DNA of 64,000 nt from Halichondria panicea (Eukaryota; Porifera; Demospongiae; Suberitida; Halichondriidae), in NCBI RefSeq assembly GCF_963675165.1, contig NC_087379.1, forward strand, positions 2,856,201 through 2,920,200, read 5' to 3'. Within the stretch, counting starts at the first letter, position 1. Each line of letters starts with the position of its first letter. The position numbers and the translations under genes are program-made. Positions 46,687-57,740 of this stretch are shown here, piece after piece. Below the pieces are notes generated by a model that was not told the DNA's origin, ran no database searches, and worked only from the letters and a program-made list of their open reading frames with translations.

Positions 46687-48153
46687 TCATGGAACACCAT
46701 TGCTTAAGGGAATAGTGGAACTGTGGGTAGTAGCTAGAGGGGATGGTGTAGAAGGAAGGTATTCGTGAGACTGTTTCAAAATGGAGGAACCTGACGAGAT
46801 AATTGGTTCAGGGGTGACTGAGAGGGAGTGTGAGTTTTTGTCTTCGTTGTTTTCTATGTTCTCTAAATCATCCTTTTCTGTTGATTCCTCAAATGTAAAT
46901 TTCACGTGATGTTTTGGCGAGCCGTTTTGTTTGGGTGTCATAGGTAAATTGAGAGTGTTCAATGAGCTGCTTACAATGTCTGGAGATTGCTTTCTAGATG
47001 CGGTACTACTACCCATCCTGCAGCATTTTGTTAATCCTCCTCTCAATGCAATCAATAAGGGGCGATAATCAGTGATTGAGTATGTTAATAGGACAGCCAA
47101 TAGAAACTCGAGTGTGAAGAAGAGATAGCTTACGACCAGCCACACAGCTGGGTTTTGTTTCTGCATGTTGACAATGAATCCAGGACATCCATCAAAGATT
47201 GTCAATATAACCCTGACTAGGTTTCCCAAACTGAGAATTGAATACAGCATTCCCAAGATGACCGTCAAGTACATAATGATACTAACTTTCCTGATCGCTC
47301 TCTTGTGTTGATCCCTAACCATGTCCTTTAGTTTTAGGTTGCTTGCAGTTCGTCCCCTGTATTTCTGGTTCTGAAACTTAGATTTCTCGATTAATTGCTG
47401 CCTAGTTAAGTTAGGTGAGTCTTTGCAAATCATTGAGCTGTTTCTGGCCGATTTCTCAATAGAATGGAGCAAACGATGGCCTGCAAATAAATAACCAAAA
47501 CAAAGGAGGAATCCCCACAGAGAAAAAAGAGCCTCACAAGAAATTAATAGATACATAACGACTACTGGACCAGATGGCCATGGAATAAAACCAACAGTTT
47601 CAAACAGTATTGCCACACAGTAGTGCACAAAACACAAAGGAACGAGAATCTTGAATGTCTGATAAGAAGAGCGACCCAATTGAATTCTAGCACTCATCCA
47701 AAGGGTAATGAACACGAGAGAATAACTGGCTGTGATACTTGGGAATGCTAGCGCTCCAGACAGTCTTGATAACACTTCACAAACTTTGTGTGTGCAGAAT
47801 CCAGATTGACCCCATGGGTCCAAAATTAAGAAGAATACTCGAGAGAATCCCAATATTGTGAGCGCCACGTCGATAGCAATGAAAGTTCTTATTTTTTTAA
47901 ATCTTTGAACTAAATGTCGTTTCGCCAACATCAACAGACAAAATATAGCTAATGCAAGAAACAGAATCCCAAAGAGAATTAACATAATGTAAAAGAAAGC
48001 TTTCCATAATGGTGTTTTTTCACTCCAATAATCATTGTCAATGACTCCATTGCTCGGTGGAACCAGCAGTTGCATGAATTCTCCAGTTGTGTTGAATTGA
48101 GGCAAGGTCCTATTGCAGCTGCTATCGGTATACATTGTCGTGTTTTCACCCAT
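46687..48153 (-). CDS. Seven-pass membrane protein of PRRT3/PRRT4 type, single exon, 488 aa
   Basis: Function unknown. An extracellular N-terminus of about 50 residues has NxS/T sites at 4, 14 and 21. Seven hydrophobic segments follow at roughly 52-76, 90-112, 135-155, 167-185, 198-223, 291-315 and 335-360. The signature LGFSRVFFLILDPWGQSGF (101-119) is shared with the neighbouring gene at 48510 and recalls the membrane domain of vertebrate PRRT3/PRRT4. A basic loop with many K/R lies between the fifth and sixth segments. The C-terminal ~115 residues are Ser/Thr/Glu-rich and probably cytoplasmic. Intronless, unlike the genes to its left. It is divergent from its paralogue with a 356-base gap. 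It is not a classical GPCR: no DRY or NPxxY motif is visible. Confidence 0.78.
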   Translation of the reverse strand: MGENTTMYTDSSCNRTLPQFNTTGEFMQLLVPPSNGVIDNDYWSEKTPLWKAFFYIMLILFGILFLALAIFCLLMLAKRHLVQRFKKIRTFIAIDVALTILGFSRVFFLILDPWGQSGFCTHKVCEVLSRLSGALAFPSITASYSLVFITLWMSARIQLGRSSYQTFKILVPLCFVHYCVAILFETVGFIPWPSGPVVVMYLLISCEALFSLWGFLLCFGYLFAGHRLLHSIEKSARNSSMICKDSPNLTRQQLIEKSKFQNQKYRGRTASNLKLKDMVRDQHKRAIRKVSIIMYLTVILGMLYSILSLGNLVRVILTIFDGCPGFIVNMQKQNPAVWLVVSYLFFTLEFLLAVLLTYSITDYRPLLIALRGGLTKCCRMGSSTASRKQSPDIVSSSLNTLNLPMTPKQNGSPKHHVKFTFEESTEKDDLENIENNEDKNSHSLSVTPEPIISSGSSILKQSHEYLPSTPSPLATTHSSTIPLSNGVP

Positions 48154-48509
48154 GGTTCTAGATAGATAGTGTTGAGATACTGGTTACAGCATTAAACTGT
48201 TACTCTGCTTTGTCTTGTGCTCAGCTACTGTATAAGTAATAGTAATTATAAACTGTCTAAACCACACCTTTTCTATGCTTAGGAATGTGTGTGTAAATAA
48301 TTGGTAAAGATCACTAAATACACACCCATCATACAGATCCTCAATACATTGTGTTGTGCCGCGCCGCCCACAAAAACTGCAAACAAAATCCACATATATA
48401 CACATGTTAAATCTTCCCCTTTTCTTTATAACTGCACTGCACAGGAAATAAGCTATAAAAGCAATAGGGTAAATCTGAGCTGAAAAGTAAAATCTATTAG
48501 TACAGTGAA
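48154..48509. promoter_or_regulatory. Divergent promoter region of the PRRT-like pair
   Basis: 356 bases between two start codons on opposite strands. AT-rich; short TATA-like words are present (ctataaaagc at about 48452, before the + gene). Start sites are unmapped. Confidence 0.5.
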
Positions 48510-50210
48510 ATGGAAAGCTTCATTTCAAAGAATGATAGTTCTGCATTTACATGTGAAGAGCACAAAGCGATCTTCACTGAAAACCTGGAGCCATATCAAA
48601 TACTTGCACTCACTGTGCCCCTCGATACTGCTGTCTGGACAGAGAGAGATGAGGCGTGGAAAATCTGTTTCTATGTGTATATTGCTGTGATGAGTGCAAT
48701 CTTTCTGAAATTAGGCATCGTATCGATTGTAATGCTCATTAAGAAAGACTGTATTCGATTACCTACAAAGACATTCTTTGCTATCTATATGTCAACAGCA
48801 ATCCTCGGCTTCAGTCGAGCACTTCATCTGGTGCTTGATCCATTTGGACTCGTAGGATTTATTTCAGATCGTTTCCCGGCATGGTTCATTGTTTCAAGAA
48901 TGCTGAGTGCCTTTGGATTTCCTAGCCTGGTAGCAAGCACAACACTAATGATATTCACATTAGTAAAAGTGGCAAAAGCAGTCCCTGGAAAACAGTGGTA
49001 CCATTACTGGAAATTCATAATTCTGATTATGCTGACACCTTATGTTATTGCTTTTGCTGCTGAGTTTATTGCAAACTTCAACCCCTACCCTGGGCTTGTA
49101 ATTGTAAAGGTCTGTGAACTATCCTTTGCAGTCTGGGGTCTTGTGATGTGTTTGACCTTTATTTTCGCAGGGAACCGTTTGCTTCGTCAGCTTAGATTGC
49201 GAGGGAGAAAAACGGTTCGTGTGTCTACCTTTCGTGGCACTCCAGGACGTGATATGGAATCTCAAATGGCAACAAGACATGAATTCGCTTCCAGAGAGCA
49301 GCAAAGACATCAAACACGAAGTAGAAAAACTACACGAAAAATCACAATCATTACTTATGGAACTGCACTCTTCACAATTTCGTACTCTCTAATATCAATC
49401 GCGAGTGCTGTCATGATTTCAATACTCTTGTATGCATCATGTTTCGGATTTCAAGGAAGAGAACAATCAGCAATATGGCTGGCATTTGAGTTTAGCAAGA
49501 GAGCCAATGAAATAATTCTCACAATTGTGCTTCTCTACTCAGTAACTGATGTAACAGGAGTATTGCGAGTATTTTTCGGAAAGTGCTGCATGACCGAGGT
49601 GCAACGTGGTCGAGTTGGACAGTGCAATAAGTTCAACAATCTTCAGAAAGACTCATCAACAAGTATTTTGTGCACACCAGAAAGACAGGGTGTTAGAAGT
49701 ACAGAAAGCTTGAATGTCAGCCCAGATCAAGAAGGTACTGTTAGTGATCGATCTGATGAAAACAATGTCACTAACGAAAGTCAAGACATGAGCACTGAAA
49801 GTATTCAAACGGCCGAAATTAATAGTACTGAAACTACTCCACAGTGCATACCCACTATCACTCTGACTCTGAGTCAACCGAGCTCAAGTGGAATTGAATT
49901 ACCCACCGCCAGTCAGCCTCTTGAAATAACAACACCAGATGAACAGATTGAGAATGAAAGGAGAGAAACAAGAAGATCAAGACATAGTAAAAGAAAAAGT
50001 TCTTCTAAGACTATTGGAACCCAAACGACAGAACAAGTTGATTCTGCTGTACAAACCGAACCTAATCGAATCAAACCTATTCCAAAGAAACGACAACCAA
50101 AAAAGTCGAAGAATCAAATTTTGAATGATCGGAGAATTCCAGCTTTAAGGGAGACACCGCACACACTAACTGCTATGCAAAATCGAATAACCCGAAAACG
50201 AACCGTATAG
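48510..50210 (+). CDS. Seven-pass membrane protein of PRRT3/PRRT4 type, single exon, 566 aa
   Basis: Paralogue of the - strand gene at 46687. Hydrophobic segments lie at about 52-76, 88-108, 128-152, 168-187, 196-220, 278-307 and 320-345. The signature GFSRALHLVLDPFGLVGF is at 100-117. A basic loop (residues 222-277, rich in R and K) precedes TM6. The ~210-residue tail is Ser/Thr-rich then strongly basic (KKRQPKKSKNQ), ending TRKRTV. Start: the ATG at 48510 is the first in frame and gives a short, non-signal N-terminus. AATAAA lies at 50448. A nearly identical, disabled copy is at 59888-61505, so this is the intact member. Ligand and function are unknown; the PRRT link rests on the membrane-domain signature. 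Confidence 0.8.
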   Translation: MESFISKNDSSAFTCEEHKAIFTENLEPYQILALTVPLDTAVWTERDEAWKICFYVYIAVMSAIFLKLGIVSIVMLIKKDCIRLPTKTFFAIYMSTAILGFSRALHLVLDPFGLVGFISDRFPAWFIVSRMLSAFGFPSLVASTTLMIFTLVKVAKAVPGKQWYHYWKFIILIMLTPYVIAFAAEFIANFNPYPGLVIVKVCELSFAVWGLVMCLTFIFAGNRLLRQLRLRGRKTVRVSTFRGTPGRDMESQMATRHEFASREQQRHQTRSRKTTRKITIITYGTALFTISYSLISIASAVMISILLYASCFGFQGREQSAIWLAFEFSKRANEIILTIVLLYSVTDVTGVLRVFFGKCCMTEVQRGRVGQCNKFNNLQKDSSTSILCTPERQGVRSTESLNVSPDQEGTVSDRSDENNVTNESQDMSTESIQTAEINSTETTPQCIPTITLTLSQPSSSGIELPTASQPLEITTPDEQIENERRETRRSRHSKRKSSSKTIGTQTTEQVDSAVQTEPNRIKPIPKKRQPKKSKNQILNDRRIPALRETPHTLTAMQNRITRKRTV

Positions 50211-50447
50211 TCATTCACTGTGCTTTTTATGTATACTTTGTTCCCATTATTTTGTATTGTATAATTGTGCACATCATATTCTCATGCACTGCTCACACAT
50301 GCTGTACTCACTCATATAAACTGTAAACTTATCGGAATCCTCCAATGCAATATCTATCACTATGGTAACTCACACTACGATGTGATTCTGATGAAAGACA
50401 TGTGTATGATTTTCCCATACCATAATATCACATGTCTAAAAACATGC

Positions 50448-50453
50448 AATAAA
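50448..50453 (+). terminator. Polyadenylation signal of the PRRT-like gene
   Basis: AATAAA 238 bases after the stop. The same hexamer is conserved in the duplicate at 61737-61742. Confidence 0.6.
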
Positions 50454-50540
50454 AGTTAAGAGGTCCAACAAAGTTTGACAACATAGACCCACAATGTACA
50501 CATGGACACCTTTGTGAGGCTTTTCTATTACATAACTTTA

Positions 50541-52468
50541 TCATTGCTGCTGTATGTACACTTGTGCACTCAATAGGATTGACCCTTTCCCAAACAAAAT
50601 TAATGATTCAAGTAGATGCAGTGCATGTGTTCCAACAAGGGCGTATGCCCTTGGTTCCAATGAACCATAATAATTATAGTGGTTTCTCCAGCTACTGAAT
50701 TGTCCCCTACACCATGCAACTATCGAAAGCACTGAGAGAGTGATTATAATTATGTTTACAATGTACTGACACGTTATAGCTGCACTCGGCTTGGATTCAT
50801 CCTTTTTGATATACCAGTATCAGTCTTGTGTTTATACAAGGCCATTCACATGATTATGGTGACAGACTGACACGTTTATTGTGATAATTATTGTATGTCT
50901 GAGCTAATAAACCCACGAGTATACACAATCTCTGTTGCTTGTGTATCAATAAATTAGGCAGCTTCCCGAGTCAGAAGCCATGCATGCACTTTTGATCATT
51001 AATGGTACTCCTCCAGGTGTGGGGTAGCTGTGTTGACATACATCAGCATGGAGATACTGCCCTTGATGCATAGGTGGGTTGATGGCTATATATGCACTCA
51101 CAAAACACTTGGTTACACTAAATCACCATATTTGTACATTTTCCTCACATTTTCAATCTGAGGGCATGACCCATAATATAGTGGTTTCTCCAGCTACTGA
51201 ATTGTCCCCTACACCATGCAACTATCGAAAGCACTGAGAGAAGTGATTATACAATGTACTGACACGTTATAGCTGCACTCGGCTTGGATTCATCCTTTTT
51301 GATATACCAGTATCAGTCTTGTTTATATACAAGGCCATTCACATGATTATGGTGACAGACTGACATGTTTATTGTGATAATTATCGTATGTCTGATTTTT
51401 TTAGCTAATAAACCCACGAGTATACACAATCTCTGTTGCTTGTGTATCAATAAATTAGGCAGCTTCCCTTAATTGAAGTCAGAATCCATGCATGCACTTA
51501 TGATCGTTAATGGTACTCCTCCAGGTGTGGGTAGCTGTGACATACAACAGCATGGAGATATTGCCGTTGATGCATGGGTGGGTTGATGGCTATATATGCA
51601 CTCACAAAACACTTGGCTATACTAAATCACCATATTTGTACATTTTCCTCACATTTTCAATCTGAGGGCATGTCACCACATGCTCTAGTTAGTATAGAGT
51701 TGAAATTGCTTTTAGTGTGTGATACACACATAATTATGGCCTAATAGTATCGAGCTATAGTATTATTGCTGCTGTATGTACACTTGTACACTCTATAGGA
51801 TTGACCCTTTCCCAAACAAATGATGTAAGTAGATGCAGTGCATGTGTTCCAACAAGGGCGTATGCCTTGGTTCCAATGAATCATAGTGGTTTCTCCAGTT
51901 ACTGAATTGTCCCCTACACTATGCAACTATCGAAAGCACTATAAGAGAAGTGATTATACAATGTACTGACACGTTATAGCTGCACTCGTCTTGGATTCAT
52001 CCTTTTTGATATACCAGTATCAGTGCCATTCACATGATTATGGTGACAGACTGACATGTTTATTGTGATAATTATCGTATGTCTGATTTTTTTAGCTAAT
52101 AAACCCACGAGTATACACAATCTCTGTTGCTGGTGTATCAATAAATTAGGCAGCTTCCCTTGAAGTCAGAAGCCATGCATGCACTTATGATCGTTAATGG
52201 TACTCCTCCAGGTTTGGGTAGCTGTGACATACATCATGCAACATGGAGATATTGCCGTTGATGCATGGGTGGGTTGATGGCTATATATGCACTCACAAAA
52301 CACTTGGCTATATACTGAATCACCATATTTGTACATTTTCCTCACATTTTCAATCTGAGGGCATGTCACCACATGCTCTAGATTTATTTTGGTATAGAGT
52401 TGAAATTGTTTTTAGTGTGTGATACACACATAATTATGGCCTAATAGTATCGAGCTATAGTATTATAC
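50541..52468. repeat. Three tandem ~0.5-0.7-kb units
   Basis: The phrase gtggtttctccagctactga (one base different in the third) starts at 50679, 51181 and 51886. Each is followed by the same landmarks: catgcaactatcgaaagcac, gacacgttatagctgcactc, aataaacccacgagtataca, gggtgggttgatggctatat, cacatgctctag. The middle unit lacks the first ~140 bases. No coding frame persists through the copies. Confidence 0.93.
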
Positions 52469-52470
52469 TA

Positions 52471-52647
52471 CAGTGGAACCCCTGTATAACGTACACCTTT
52501 GGGGAACAATGTTTTGGCCTTTATACAGAGGTAGCCTTTGTTGAGAGGTTGTTTTGTACACAAACTGTTCATTTGGGACCTGGGTGCCTGGTCGTTATAT
52601 AGTAACTGGCCTTTATTCGGAGGTGGTTGTTAACAGAGGTTCCACTG
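52471..52647. mobile_element. 177-bp MITE inserted after the segmental duplication
   Basis: Inverted ends CAGTGGAACCCCTGTATAAC and TTAACAGAGGTTCCACTG; TA on both sides (52469-52470, 52648-52649). The duplicate at 63041-63060 reads tatactatagctatc with a single TA and no element, an exact empty site. This is a Tc1/mariner-type signature. Confidence 0.95.
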
Positions 52648-52649
52648 TA

Positions 52650-53647
52650 TAGCTATCCTGCAGGCAAACATAACCATGCATGGCTATGTAAACAGAAGTC
52701 TTTATGTGCCTCTGCATGTCAGATGTATGGGATGTTATGACACGACTGACTGTACATGCTCAGCTGTATGAGTTACTGTGCATGTATACACAAAATTGTA
52801 CTGATTATGCAATGTACATGTTGGGAGCATCTCATAGAAGGCTGCTGGATCTCCCTGAGATGTTTGAAGTTGCATTTGTTGTATGTTTTCCAACACTTAT
52901 ATGACTCCTTCCTTTCAAGGATATCACATTCAATGCATGAATCAGTGTTATTACAGTACATTACTACTACACATGCCTGTAGACATGCATCTAATTGATT
53001 GCAAGCTATAGGGTGTTACAGTAGTCATCATTTGTATAAATTTATCGTATAGTGTCAGAAATTAATGCTGTTTATGCGAGCCGCTATCATGTCCCAACTA
53101 CTTGTAATCATAATAATATATAATATTTTCAGAGCCTTAAAATTGCATAAATTTATACTCGCATATTATTCTAGCACTACATTGTACAGTACCGAATAAT
53201 AACATCATGGCCATTCTAATTCGTAGCCCATTTAGCACCACAATATTATGGTAGCCACTTTTTAATTGACATGACTCCAGCAAAATGAATAAGCCACTGT
53301 ATACATGTTAATGCGTGTGTCTTAGACTAGCCTCGACTCCAGCCCCTTCAGCCTGGAATCAAGGCTATAGTCTTATAGATCTACTTTTTGGTCAGCCTAA
53401 ATATTCCCTAACCCTAATTTAATAAATCTTGGCAATAGGATCTATTATGAGGCCACAAATCAGATGAACTTGGTAGGCTTTGTTGTGTAGCACATGCATG
53501 CACGTACACAATTAAGGTGTATAGATCTAATGGCCCCTCAATCTGTTTGATAGATAGGTGTATATAGTTTAAGAAGTATATATATATAGGAAATAACTCA
53601 GTAGATACTATAGCCTGTGTGTAAATTCTGCTACAAATTCTGCTACA
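52650..53647. other. Spacer before the GPCR array
   Basis: 1 kb repeated at 63053-63967 in copy B. It contains a dispersed element at about 53036-53195 (related to 23378-23600) and a TAGCCTCG...AAGGCTA hairpin at 53328-53367. No gene. Confidence 0.6.
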
Positions 53648-54645
53648 ATGAATGTCTCTGTGGACAACATGTCTTCCTTGACTTGTGAGGAGAGACGTTA
53701 CATTGGTAGAACAACTGTGGACTTTGATACAGAGGCCATCTTACGCTACCTTCTTGTGGGATACCTCATACTGCTATTCCCATTTTCAGTATGTCTCAAA
53801 GGATTTCTCATTATTCTCATGGCAACGATCAAGTCACTACACCAGACTGTGTACTTTCTAGCTCTTCAAGTAGTTGTGCTTGATTTCAGATTATCAATAT
53901 TTGTACTACCTATCACAATTGCAAATGCAATTGCTGGAAAATGGACATTTGACCCTACATTTTGTTTGCTGTCAATCTTTGTTATATCCATTTAATCAGA
54001 ATGACACGGTATTGGTTGATGTTTGTATTTGTGAGCGATCGATTTGCCTCGGTATTTTTCCCATTCTCGTATTTACAATACCAGAAAAAGTTTGTGATCA
54101 TCCTGTCCATAATGGCTTGGGCTATTTCACTCTCTTTTGCTATTTTGCCTGTGGCTCTTGACTGTGCAATGTTTAGCCGTACCGCTTTTTATTGCACTGG
54201 TGGCAATGGTTGCACAAACACCAATGTCTGTCAGTCTTCCAGATTAGTAACAGTCACTTTGACCAATATCATGGGAAGCTTTGTACCACTTGTGCTCTAT
54301 ATAATCCTATTCCTGAAAGCAAAAATGTTACAGAAATCTATAATTATCGTACCCAACTGTGACGGTGATGATTCAAATCGCAGAAACAATGCTCACCACA
54401 ATACCACCTTCTTTTTCCTTTTTCTTTCACTATTTGGGGTCAACATAATTCCATTCTCCTTCTTTATAGTTGGAAATTCCATCCTCAACACCCTTTCAAT
54501 CCCTCCTCCTTCACAGTATGTCATTACAACCATAATTTTTAGATCGTTGTACAATATTCTGCCGCTAATCGATGCCATCGCCATAATGAGAAACAGTGAT
54601 TTTCGACAGGCTATCCGTTTATTCAAATCCAAACTTTTTGGTTAG
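53648..54645 (+). pseudogene. Class A GPCR, single exon, one frameshift (array copy 1)
   Basis: Rhodopsin-like receptor of an unfamiliar family, best preserved of the array. Frame 1 runs from ATG 53648 (NVSVDNMSS, glycosylation-type N-terminus) through TM1-TM3a and stops at 53995. The other frame continues from about 53975 (YxHLIRMTRYWLMFVFVSDRF) to the TAG ending at 54645. Compared with copy 2, the stretch gttatatccatttaatcag has two extra bases, which shifts the frame. TM3 ends in SDRF (DRY position); TM7 reads PLIDAIAI in place of NPxxY. TM4 to TM7 are otherwise intact. No GT-AG intron could remove the shift. It is a recent pseudogene, or the assembly has an error here. Confidence 0.75.
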
Positions 54646-55791
54646 GACTTCGTTCGATTCCGATTCAGCTTTATGCTTATACTTAGTAGTCGGTTTATAA
54701 ACGAAGCAGATTTGTTACTCTGCTAAGAAGAATGGACTCAGTTTAACATTAGTAGCTGGCAGTGCATGTACATCTCATTGATGTTATTGTGATTTGTAAG
54801 TAGTGTATCCAGCTGCATTGTATATACCGTATAATTATATATCGGGTATATTATTTTGAGTGTATAAATGTTTGTGGTTTTCGCTGATTAAGCATAATGC
54901 ATGCTGCAAAAAGGCTGCTATTCCGCGAAAGTTTATCCTGAGAAATATTAACTAATTATGGTATATATAAAGTCATGCATGAGACCTACAGGGGAGAGCC
55001 TTTTATTGGCCTGTACGTCAATCCGTCACAACGTTATTTACACATAATAATTATGATCTAGTACTATAACAAGTAAGTCATGACAAGCTGCATGCAATCA
55101 AGAGTCCATAATAATTACATGGACTCTTCATGAAAAATTATCGACGGGAATGCAAATGAGCAGTGTTTTAGTTCTTGTTGTAGGTGAAAATGATGTTCGA
55201 CATAATTATATATATATATGGTGCAGTACATGTACATCTTTGTACATATACAAGCTAGCGGTACATGTATTAATGAATTTTATGGTGTGCACTGGCCCAT
55301 TTAACCATAATTAGTTATAGCTAGATGCAGTGTTGAATTATTGTCTGATGAGGTTTGGGGTGGCCCATGGCAGGGGAAACATTATCAACCTTACAACAGA
55401 TTGTGTACTTATCTAACTCTATACAAGCACATGTGTGTACTATTCATGACATTGACGTATATACGGGCCAGTATGTCTCTCCCCCTTTGCTTGTTTCGAT
55501 GATTTTTGGGGTTATTCCCTGGCCATCGCATAATGTGTATTTCACCTTTGGTCAACCTAGCTTCCCTGGTCATAAATAAAGTCTAGCACTATACTTAATT
55601 ACTCTAAAACTATGAACCCACAAATCATGCAGTGATACAGTTTGTACGAATTGTATACTGTAGCACCGTAGCAAAGGTGATGCTGGCCCTTATTAGTTTC
55701 GGGCCGGGTGCAGCATTGATTATCGATGCTGTATTAGTTCAAGAAGTAGACACTCAGTAGATGCCAGCACTCACTGTGTAGACTTGCTACA
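54646..55791. other. Spacer between GPCR copies 1 and 2
   Basis: AT-rich. The phrase cgtcaatccgtcacaacgtt at 55017 recurs at 56990 and, shortened, at 58865, showing that spacers were duplicated along with the receptors. No gene. Confidence 0.6.
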
Positions 55792-56672
55792 ATGAATGTC
55801 TCGGTGGACAATTAACATGTCTTTCTTGACCTGTGAGGAGAGATGTTACATCGGTGGAACAACTGTGCATGGACTTTAATACATGCAGAGGCCATCTTAC
55901 ACCTTCTCGTGGGATACCTCCTATTCAGTATGTCTCAACAGATTTCTCATCATTCTCATGGTAACGATTAAGCCACTCAATACACCAGACTGTATACTTT
56001 CTCTTCAAGTTGTTGTGCTTGATTTCGGATTATCAGCTTTGTACTACCAATCACAATTACAAATACAAATGCAAATGCAAATTTGACCCACATTTTTGTT
56101 TGCTGTTGATTTTGTCATCTATTTGATCAGAATGACACAGTATTGGTTAATGTTTGTGTTCGTGAGCAATCGATTTGCCTCAATATTTTCCCCATTTAAA
56201 ACCAGAAAAGGTTTGTGATCATCCTCCTGTCCATAATGGCTTGGGCTACTTCACTCTCTTTTGCATGTGACTGTGAAGTGTTTAGTCGTTTCGCTTTTTA
56301 TTACACCGGTGGCAATAGTTGCACAAAATTTAATACCTATGTCTACCATGCAGATTGTTAACAGTTCTGTTGACAAATAAAATCATGGGAAGCTAGCCTT
56401 GTACGCTTGTGCTCAATGTAAAAAGCAAAAATATTACAGAAATCTTATTGTACCTAACTGTGACGGTGATGATTCAAATCGCAAAAAAAAAACAATGCTC
56501 GCCACAATACCATGCACCTTCTTTTGCCTTTTTTCTTGCACTATTTGGGGTCAACACAATTACATTCTTCTTTAAGCTTATATAATTATAGTTGGAAATT
56601 CATCTTTTTACTCTTTCGATCCCTCCTCCTTCACAGTACACCACTGCCACGAATCTAAAACTTTTTGGTTAG
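55792..56672 (+). pseudogene. Decayed class A GPCR (array copy 2)
   Basis: Starts ATGAATGTCTCGGTGGACAA like copy 1, then has an immediate stop (aattaacatg) and many indels. Recognisable in order: the CEER-type N-terminal segment, the TM2 phrase ttgttgtgcttgatttcgga, TM3 with ttgatcagaatgacacagta, the TM4 phrase ccataatggcttgggcta, and the end aaactttttggttag. The oldest copy in the array. Confidence 0.85.
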
Positions 56673-57740
56673 GTATACCTTCAATTCCGATTCCGATTCT
56701 GATTCCAATTTACCCATTCCCGCTTTATATACACCTATCTAGTATCACTTTACGAACAAAATGGAATTGCAGACCAGTTTTTCTTAAGGAGAATGGACTC
56801 ATTTTAACATTATATCTGACACAGCCTGACAGTGCATGTAGATCTCATGTTGTAATCGCAATTTGTAAGTAGTATGTCTGTAGCAAAGTCCCACAAAAAC
56901 ATTTGCAATGTGAAAATGTCTATAGGATTAAACCAAGAACTATCGAAACAAGCGAGAGGGGAGAGACTGAGTCACATATCGGCCTGCACGTCAATCCGTC
57001 ACAACGTTATTACTCACACGTCTATTACTGTAGTTATAATAATTATAGTACATGACAAGTACATGCAATGATATCGGTGCCAATGTTTTTAGCCGGGAAT
57101 GCAATTGACACATAATTAAATCTGTAGTTGTTGTTGGAGGAGAAAATAATTGACAGTACAAACAGTACATGTATACATCTTTGTACCAAACGTTAGGAAA
57201 GTGTATACATGTATAATTTTCATCACTGCCACCTATAGCTATATAGCTAGCTATAATTATATAGAATTCAGGTACGAGGAGTCTCTTCATGCTTTGATAT
57301 TGCACTGAGTCTGGTGGTCCAAGGATTATTAAAGTGTTGTCAAATGTATAGTGATACAAGTGTATTGATACGGGCCAGTATGTCTCTCCCCCATTGCTTG
57401 TTTTGATATACATGTGAGATTGATACGGGCCGGTATGGCTCTCCCCCATTGCTTGTTTTGGTTACTCAGAGTCCCAGGCCATGCTTTTTGGAAAGATCGA
57501 CTTTTGGGCTTTGGTCAATCTAAATGAGCTTCCTGACCATAAAAAGAGTACTAGTACTAGAGTCAACGTGTATGAAGCCACAAATCAGTAATACAGTTTG
57601 CAGGCTTTGCTGCGAAATGTGCTGTAGCACAGTGATTTACACAAAGGTGATGTTGGCATGTTTTAGGTGCTATTGTAATGGTTGAAGACGTAAACACTCA
57701 GTATGATGCCAGCACTGTGTAGACGTACTTGCATGCTACA
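56673..57740. other. Spacer between GPCR copies 2 and 3
   Basis: AT-rich duplicate of the previous spacer, with a repeated phrase gatacgggcc(a/g)gtatg(t/g)ctctc at 57368 and 57421. No gene. Confidence 0.55.

Larger units (their letters stand above)
48592..53680 (+). repeat. Segmental duplication, copy A
   Basis: From catatcaaatacttgcactc at 48592 the sequence is repeated, with a few percent divergence and several indels, from 59888 to the window end. Copy A carries the PRRT-like gene, the tandem units at 50541-52468, a MITE, and the start of the first GPCR pseudogene. Confidence 0.95.

Noticed and set aside
50535-52000. Repeated short - strand frames (VAWCRGQFSSWR...) as a small gene family
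   Set aside because: They follow the tandem non-coding units, differ by frameshifts between copies and lack upstream or downstream exons.
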